NCBI GenBank assembly: GCA_963920635.1
Contig: OY987298.1
Location: forward strand, 122,645,735-122,709,734
DNA: 64,000 nt
Source: Pseudeuparius sepicola
Taxonomy: Eukaryota > Arthropoda > Insecta > Coleoptera > Anthribidae
Direction: 5' to 3'
Positions 57,062-64,000 of this stretch are shown here, in pieces; position 1 is the first letter of the stretch; every line of letters begins with the position of its first letter. The translations under genes and the position numbers were made by a program. A model generated the notes under the pieces. The model worked only from the letters and a program-made list of their open reading frames with translations. It was not told the origin of the DNA and did not search any database.

Positions 57062-57468
57062 AGTTACAAGGGTAATTTTATGTCTGTGACCCCCTAATCT
57101 CATTTATCTGTTGAAGGGCATTTTATGAGAAACAATGGAGCATTGCAGCACCACGAAAACCAATTTATTAAAACTTCTGACCAATTTCTTCAAAAATAAG
57201 AAAAAATAAATAAAAGGGACACCCCTTTTATTTTATAATCATTTATGTTTAGGACTACGAGACCTAACAACTAAATGTTGGAACAAATACTTATTTTGCA
57301 AAGAAAAGAATAATTTATGAAAATCCTTTTAATTAACTTTTTTAATTCTAGGGTTATTAGCTAAATATATTTTTAGTGTTACTACATATTTTTTTATTAT
57401 AACATAAAAATACATTTTTGTTGCAACGCAAAATATTTATTAACTTAATGTCTAAAACCGCTGACAAC
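57062..57468. other. No feature recognised
   Basis: AT-rich spacer between two MITEs. Confidence 0.4.
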
Positions 57469-57706
57469 TATACTTAGTGTATTTGGAAATGAAAGGAGGC
57501 CATAAATATTGATTGAGAAGGAAAATTCGACCATTTCAGTGGCGTGCTCTTTTGCTAAAAATCTGATGAGGATAAATACGCAAATTAATATTCGGGCGAG
57601 TTATGTAGTATTTTATGACGGACTCTCGAGCCTCTGATAAAGAATTTGCATTTATATTTATAATAAGCCATAAACCTTCCTTTCATTTCCAAATACACTA
57701 TGTATA
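57469..57706. mobile_element. MITE, 238 bp
   Basis: TATACTTAGTGTATTTGG plus AAATGAAAGGA at the left is the inverse of the right end (TCCTTTCATTTCC...AAATACACTATGTATA) with one mismatch. Confidence 0.75.
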
Positions 57707-57974
57707 TACAGTATGTCCACAGAAGATGTGTTGAATAGGAACACTTTCTTATCTTTAATTTTACCGCAAAAAGTTACTCTTGATAAAAACTTTGCTAACA
57801 TTTCTTATGTGGAAATAAGTTGCTAGGAAAAGTTGTTCAAAAGTAAAGGATACTCCATACTACCAATTTTAGAAACAATTGGCACACTTTGATTTATTTG
57901 AAAAACATTTTTCGCTTTGGCCCTATCACTGCATTAAATATATTTTTTTTTATGTAAGTAAGCTTATATAAGCA

Positions 57975-58455
57975 TAATAAATATGGCAATTTTAGACGGC
58001 TAGGTGATGTTAAAAAATAAATCGGCATCCATAACCAACTTTTCACGCAATACAAAAAAAAACTCAAGTCGACAAAAATGTGAAAACAAAACTATCAATT
58101 TATTTAATTTTTTTTTGATCAAACAAGATCTTTAATATGAGAAAATTTGTCTTTAATTTGAATAACTGTTGATGTTTTTAATTGCTATTTCGACTTCACA
58201 CTTTAAACAAATTAGCGGGAAAACTAGTACAAATTGTATGAAAATTTTCTTTCGTCAATGTTCTTGCGTGATCTAATTGCCGCTAATCTCCAATTAAAAT
58301 TTTCCCTCGACTTTCAAAATAAATTGATTGTTTTCAGATTCTTGTTGATTTAAGTTTTTTTTTGTATTGCGCGAAAAGTTGGCCATGGATACCGACTTCT
58401 TTTTTTAACATTAACCAACTATCTAAAATTTACACGTTTTTGTTTCTTAAGATTT
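57975..58455. repeat. Fold-back repeat with GTATTGCGCGAAAAGTTGG arms
   Basis: The left arm (about 57985-58105) and right arm (about 58315-58450) are inverses: CCAACTTTTCACGCAATAC versus GTATTGCGCGAAAAGTTGG. A third, single-arm copy lies at 58680-58780 (ATATTGCGCGACAAGTTGACC). Coding is absent. Confidence 0.7.
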
Positions 58456-58782
58456 TTCAGTAGGGAGCCAAATAACTACTTTAATAAACTAAAACAATGG
58501 CCTTTAATAACTAAAACAATGGCCTCAACAGAGCCGAAGAGCCTGTGTAATTTTCAGAAACTATCTGAGCACCCAGTTGCATAAAGCTTCTCAGTGCCAT
58601 CAATTTTCAATATAAAAGTTTTCTTCGGTATCTTAAAATAAATAGGTATGTTACGGCTATTTAATAATTTTGCTCAATTGGAGGTTTTTTTATATTGCGC
58701 GACAAGTTGACCATGGATGTTGATTACTTTTTCAGGGCCACTTAGCTGTCCAAAATTGTCACCTTTTTGTTTCTCATGTTTT

Positions 58783-58850
58783 TTTTGTAGGGCGCAAAAT
58801 AAGCGAGGAAATCGCGGTGGTAGTTTAAAAAATCATACTGTATACTTGTG
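58783..58850. repeat. Module shared with the 1.04-kb units
   Basis: GTAGGGCGCAAAATAAGCGAG, then ATCGCGGTGGTAG, then AATCATACTGTA match 29629-29690 and 35290-35350, about 60 bp at roughly 80-85 percent identity. Confidence 0.65.
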
Positions 58851-58984
58851 AACTGTTTTAATAAATAGTTTAATACTGATTCCTTAATTTTTTTTAACCC
58901 TTTCGGTGACATCGGCTTAATCGCTTGCAAAGAATTCTCGGAACAAGACACCCGTTCGAACCATCCGATGCCGAAGGCGCGCGC

Positions 58985-59065
58985 TGTTGCCGTCTCCGCG
59001 CGCCCTGTAACGATAGCCACGAGAAACCTCTTCAGGTCGTTCGATACCAACTGTCCGCGACTGTA
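58985..59065. repeat. 81-bp perfect inverted repeat, right arm
   Basis: Exact inverse of 53643-53723, ending ...GTCCGCGACTGTA. Confidence 0.85.
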
Positions 59066-59392
59066 CATCCATGAAATTGTATTTATAATATTTAGTTATG
59101 TTCTTGCAATGTACAGTATCGGCAAATAATAATATTACAATACACTGTTAACTGGGAATATATATATCTGTTGTCTATAATTTCTATAAGTTTAATCTCC
59201 TCCTACTCCCACCCAACCGGTACTCCTTCCAGGGAATGGCCTACAGACTACCTGGGTTGCCATCTACACTGACTTTTGTGATAACGAAACCTCATGATTT
59301 AGAAGTGTCAGCAAGGATATAGGAAATTTTTATTAATTTAGTTTTCCTCTACATGGCACGATAGAACACAATCTGTTGATACCCGGGATGTA

Positions 59393-60720
59393 CAGGGTGA
59401 TCCAAACTCGACGCCCCAGGCCTACAGCGGGAACACGAAAACCCAAAATAAAATTTCGAAAAGGGGTTCTTAAATGGGACATACTAAGGTCCAGTTGTGA
59501 CCGAAAATTAGCTTTTTTGATGTTTGGGAAAATGGCCGCTGTGACGTCATCGATAATATTTTTCCAGAAACATACCAGTTTTTCTCTATATATTGAAAGT
59601 CCTTAGTCCTTATCATTCTCAACAACTTTTGTAGGTAAAGATTTTCTGTATCTTTTATTGTTCAAAATATACGTAAAAAACATGGAATTTTTCTAATCAT
59701 TTTTCGAAATCTAGATAGCTATGGAAACAATTGAAGACCTCGGTGCAAAAACCGGACAAGTCCATAGTTTATAAGTTTTGGGAAAATGAAAAAGAAACTC
59801 CTGGACTTGTCTGGTTCTTGCACCCAAGAATGCGAGCGGCCAAGTCCTAAAGCTATATATCAACGTTATTCTGCTTTGGACTTGGCTGATTCTTGCACCA
59901 ATCGATCGGCGATATTTTAATACATAAATGTAGTGGAAAAAGTCAATTTACCCAAAAGTGGACTTGTCCGGTTTTTGCACCGAGGTCTTCAATTATGTTC
60001 TGTCAGAAATTAAATTTATTAAACTGGAATATTTTTTAAATTCTTGAATTGTGCTTGTTACTAACTTGTTTGCTATTATTGTTTGTTACAAAAAAAAAAT
60101 ATTCCAGTTGAATAAATTTAAGGGTGCGCAAGGCACCCTAACATACTCTTAAATAATTTCTGACTATCAATTGTTTCCATAGCTATCTAGATTTCGAAAA
60201 ATGATTAGAAAAGTATGTTAGGGTGCCTTGCGCACCCTTAAATTTATTCAACTGGAATATTTTTAATTTTTTTTGTAACAAACAATAATAGCAAACAAGT
60301 TAGTAACAAGCACAATTCAAAAATTTAAAAAATATTCCAGTTTAATAAATTTAAGGATACGCCAGGCACCCTAATATACTCTTCAATAATTTCTGACTAT
60401 CAATAATTGTTTCCATAGCTATCTAGATTCCATGTTTTTTGCATATTTGACCCCTGTATATTTTGAACAATAAAAGATCCAGAAAATCTTTCCCTACAAA
60501 AGTTGCTGAGAATGATAAGGACATTCAATGTATGGAGAAAAACTGGTATGTTTCTGGGAAAATAATATCGACGACGTCACAGCGGCCAAACATCAAAAAA
60601 GCTAATTTTTGGTCACAACTGGACCTCAGTATGTCCCATTTAAGAACCCCTTTTCGAAATTTAATTTTGAGTTTCTGTGTTCCCGCTGTAAGCCTGGGGC
60701 GTCGAGTTTGGATCACCCTG
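59393..60720. mobile_element. Nested fold-back element, TA|CAGGGTGATCC ends
   Basis: Exact inverse ends CAGGGTGATCCAAACTCGACGCCCC / inverse, flanked by TA (59391-59392 and 60721-60722). Outer arms of about 310 bp include GGGGTTCTTAAATGGGACATA and TCTTTTATTGTTCAAAATATA with their inverses. Inside, a second palindrome is centred near 60175: GGGTGCGCAAGGCACCCTAA at 60123 faces TTAGGGTGCCTTGCGCACCC at 60217, and a further direct copy lies at 60340-60430. This suggests one fold-back inserted in another, or inverted duplication of the core. Confidence 0.85.
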
Positions 60721-60722
60721 TA

Positions 60723-61825
60723 CAGGGTAATTCATTTATCATAGGAAATGCGATTTTCTGGGAAACGGCTGGAAGAATTTTCATCCTATAAAAAATATGT
60801 TATGAGGCGTGGCGACGCCTAGAAATTTTTTTTCAGAAACATACCTTTTTTATTGCATCTTTTGAAAGGCTACATTTTTTTTGTATAACCAACCGTTCAA
60901 TAGTTTTAAGCAAGATTTTTTTAAACTATTTTTCCCCAATTTCTTACCCACCCCTATAAATAGACATAGTTGTAACCAAGTAGGCCTTCAAAAAACCAAC
61001 TATAATAACTATACCATCAATTCTAAAGTAGGCATAAATTTATTAGATTACCTAAGTCATTTCAAATGGTAAAACAAAAATGAAAATTAATAAAACCTAA
61101 CTTATTTTAACAGATGCTCTATATGGGCTGCCAACTGTAAAATTGTCATCTGGCGAACAATGAGTAATCCAGTATGTATAACAGGGATAGCTTCTTCATA
61201 CCTATCTCTTTTGTAGATAGGTACTTATTTGATTTTTTATTACGGCTATATTCTTACTCACTGTATGCCAGAGAACATCTTTAGAGATGCTAATGTAATA
61301 TAATAGCAATTATTTTCATAACACAAAACAAAACACCTTCGTTTTCTTTTTGTCACTCTTTTCGCCACCTCACCACTTATTTTATCACATTTTCCCTTTT
61401 TTACATTTAAACACAAAAATGAGAGATCAATTTTGGTGTCACAGAGACTATAAAGTAAGATATTCTGAACGCATTCTTTTAGACAGTAAAATGTTTTCTA
61501 GAAAACAAAATAATAAATAACCCACAATAACACCAGAAAGGAACTATCTGACGCTCGAAGGCAAGGAGAAAAAGAATACCACATTTTCTCTTAAAATGGG
61601 TAAAGATACGTTCTCTGCACACTCAAATTACTCTGAAAATAAGCAAATACTGTTGTGGATTTTGAAGGTACCTATAACTTTTGTAATATGCCGATTAGCT
61701 AGATATGAAGATAATTTTATCTTCTGCAGTTCGGTTTCTATAAGCACCTTTTCAATGAATATAATGGTTTAGAAGTTACGAGACATTATACAGATGTGCT
61801 GAGTTGCTGAGAGTTCGCAGCAAAT
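60723..61825. other. Possible degraded CAGGGTAATTC element, otherwise nothing
   Basis: Starts with CAGGGTAATTCATTTATC next to the previous element's TA, as if a second TA-flanked element abuts it. No opposite end was found. The rest shows no feature. Confidence 0.3.
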
Positions 61826-61909
61826 GGGATTTTGTGGCATACCAGGTACTCCAAGAAGGCACTCCCCAATAGAAGTCCCGGGTTCGAGTCTCGGTTGGAG
61901 TGCATTTTT
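61826..61909 (+). ncRNA. tRNA-like Pol III sequence (pseudo-tRNA or SINE head)
   Basis: A-box-like TGGCATACCAGG (61835-61846, one mismatch to consensus), B-box-like GGTTCGAGTCT (61881), a T arm CCGGG/CTCGG around TTCGAGT, and TTTTT after GGAGTGCA as terminator. The 3' strand TTGGAGT pairs only with an internal ACTCCAA, not with a proper 5' acceptor strand, so it is not a normal tRNA. Confidence 0.4.
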
Positions 61910-63449
61910 AAACCGATTATCCTTTACCCGATTTACCACTAAAACAACCTTTCAAAATTTTTATTGTTGAGATTAAAAAAAGTATTCTGGCGGATCTTTT
62001 CTGCCAATAACCTAATAATCGAATTTGTAATATCAAATCACCACCAATATGGCGGAAATTAAAAAAAAATACCATTAAGTTAAGAAAAGTGTAAAGTGTA
62101 AAAGTATCACAAAAAGCAATTTGGAAAAGTTGTTTAGAATGTAATTGTAGGCCTCTGTGCAAAATTTGAGGTAGTTACCAACAAAAATGATATTATAATT
62201 TTTCAAAAATGTGTATTCAGAACTTTAACTTTTTCTATTAAATAAAACCAGAAGGCTATTCCTCACAACTAACTAGACTAGAATTTGAATACAGCCGTGA
62301 CTTCTAGGGATGCACTGCAACAACGCGGATCATAAATAAGGTGATTTTTCAACTATGTTCAGTAATTTGTGGAAAACCAGAAAAAAAATCATATTTTTCG
62401 AGAGGACCAACCCTTATCGAGATACAAGCAAAAAAAAACAAGAACGGAGACATATTTTGGAAACCCCTGGAGTTAACAACTCCCCTGGCAGTCCCGGGGA
62501 CTTTTGGTATACCTGTTAATCTCCGCAAACACCTTGGAACACACCCAAAAGGGCAAAAAATATATTGCTTATAATTTTGTTATGTGATTGTCATGCATTA
62601 GTTTCTAGTATTCTATTAAAATCATGATTTGCGGATAGAGATTATATATTTTTTGAATTTATATGTGTAGGTACTGTAACGTCAAACTGTTTGGTAATGT
62701 ATCTTTTCGTTACAGTCATCGGTACTTATGAGACTAATTATTATTATTATTATGACTTATATCCTATACGTGGAAGGCTTATTCTTGTTTGTTCAACTGA
62801 TAACAAATACACTCAATAGATTAAGCTTGACGGTGAACCTTTCATCTAAAAATGTGGTTAAGCTATTGGAAAGGATGTTCTACCATAGAAATTGATTCCC
62901 TTCCTACCTCCTTATTGTATAGTTTTAACATGGGTTGAATCGCCTTTCATGTAGTTAATTGAAAAAAAGTTTTCGCAGCGCCCCTGGCAGGCCGCAAAGT
63001 GTGGCGGGATTTAATTAAAAATAGAAACCGGCAAAAAGCAAATTACGGGTGGTTTCCAGGCGTTCGTGTTTCTCGCCTAATGACTACAAAGAAAGCCATT
63101 TCGGAGAGGAAAACATGCATGAGATTAAAACGCTGATACGGGGCCCGCCTCTGTGACAAGACTTGATAGATTTCGGTCATGTGCTCGGCACGCTGCCTGA
63201 GGTGCGAAAGTATATGGAGGGGAAATATGGAACACGATACGATACCAGCGACCTTGTCAGCGTAGGCCGGTATGTAACATGGAAATATAACAGTAATAAT
63301 TATTTTTAAACACACCTGTTTAAACTCGACTCTTGTCATGACATGTGTGATATAATTATTTTATTGACCACTTTATTCACTCCACTCCACGTTGTGGAAA
63401 TTATTTCTCCATTTAGAGTAGGTACACTAATAGTACACATTATGTAGGA
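61910..63449. other. No gene recognised
   Basis: Short frames without motifs, with an ATT microsatellite near 62736. Confidence 0.4.
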
Positions 63450-63680
63450 AAACGATTGGAAAAATTCGCTCAGAAAAAAACGGGACGGCTAAAGGTCTGG
63501 TTTCGTTGGGGCTGCCGACGGCCGCGTTTGAACGCCTCGTACTGCCCATATGGAAAACGCGTAGCCTGGTGTCCTTGGCGCGTGCCAATCGCCCGCCGTC
63601 GCCGAGGGCGGTCGCGTCCGATTTCTCGACTGCCTCGGGACCAGTCTGACCGCGCCGTCGGTGTTTTGTGTGTTTTGAAA
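63450..63680. repeat. GC-rich island of unknown identity
   Basis: Sharp shift to GC-rich sequence containing GGGGCTGCCGACGGCCGCG and CCGCGCCGTCGG. Open frames on both strands here reflect composition. Probably part of an unidentified dispersed repeat. Confidence 0.3.
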
Positions 63681-63773
63681 AGAATAGTAAATGGTTAAAC
63701 CCTCACTATTCCTCATTTCAAATATACTACTTGTATTCTTTCTTTTTTTATATAAACTGACTTGTACCATTTC

Positions 63774-63816
63774 CACTTCTTCTTGTTGTTGTTCTTCTTC
63801 TTCTAATAATAAAAGG
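63774..63816. repeat. Triplet microsatellite (CTT/GTT)n
   Basis: Imperfect TTCTTGTTGTTGTTC followed by TTC repeats. It produces the E/Q-rich minus-strand frame, which is not a gene. Confidence 0.8.
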
Positions 63817-64000
63817 GCTATTAATTTTTTCTCCATATTTAAATTTTAACAAACGGATTATACCTATACGCTGCACTATGCTCGACGTTTCGCCACTGAC
63901 TGATTTCACGAAAAATGAAAACAAAAATAAGAATAAACGCCGCATCTGGCAGCCTCAACGAACACAGAACAACGGCGCCGAACGCATGAAACGTGCAAGT

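Overview
The window looks like nuclear DNA of an insect, or at least an arthropod. It is AT-rich with short GC-rich islands, has no operons, and contains arthropod-type transposable elements (Ty3/gypsy, Tc1, hAT, Penelope-like, and TA- or TTAA-flanked fold-backs). Strings such as TAGGTACCTAC and the motif GGTACGGAACCCTC / CGACTCGCACTTGGCC recall Lepidoptera and some Hemiptera, but I cannot fix the order. I found no confident host gene. Nearly all identifiable sequence is mobile DNA, its decay products or simple repeats.

Layout. 0-12 kb: AT-rich DNA with a long fold-back (460-1231), hairpins (2036-2399), a candidate element with a 74-bp tandem array (2835-4290), a SINE-like repeat (6518), a perfect 44-bp hairpin (7016) and a ~560-bp repeat present twice (7442, 10140). 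12-16 kb: GC-rich repeat modules, a fold-back element and a decayed THAP-domain gene. 17.1-18.3 kb: two inverted copies of a ~300-nt unit, each with a complete type I hammerhead ribozyme (a retrozyme-like element), followed by an exact 335-bp tandem duplication. 20-28 kb: a 5'-truncated Penelope-like element with inverted terminal repeats and a 16-bp target-site duplication, a hAT-type element with an 8-bp duplication, and TA-flanked fold-backs. 29-36 kb: a 1.04-kb unit present twice, one copy flanked by a 168-bp direct repeat. 38.7-39.3 kb: the 3' end of a LINE with an (AAAT)n tail. 40.7 kb: a TTAA-flanked MITE.

42.7-53.6 kb: a complete, very young Ty3/gypsy retrotransposon. It has 1972-bp LTRs with three differences between them, a 4-bp target duplication, gag carrying one in-frame stop, a -1 frameshift site, and pol with protease, RT, RNase H and integrase. 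There is no env; instead a 2.2-kb noncoding 3' region contains several hairpins. 53.6-59.1 kb: 81-bp perfect inverted repeats enclose an intact Tc1-type transposase and nested MITEs. 59.4-60.7 kb: a nested fold-back. 61-64 kb: a tRNA-like sequence, a GC-rich island and otherwise featureless DNA.

The strongest candidate for something undescribed is the hammerhead-ribozyme unit at 17.1-17.7 kb. Next are the structured 3' region of the retrotransposon and the 168-bp duplication around the 1.04-kb insertion. All boundaries were read by eye; no alignment or folding program was run.
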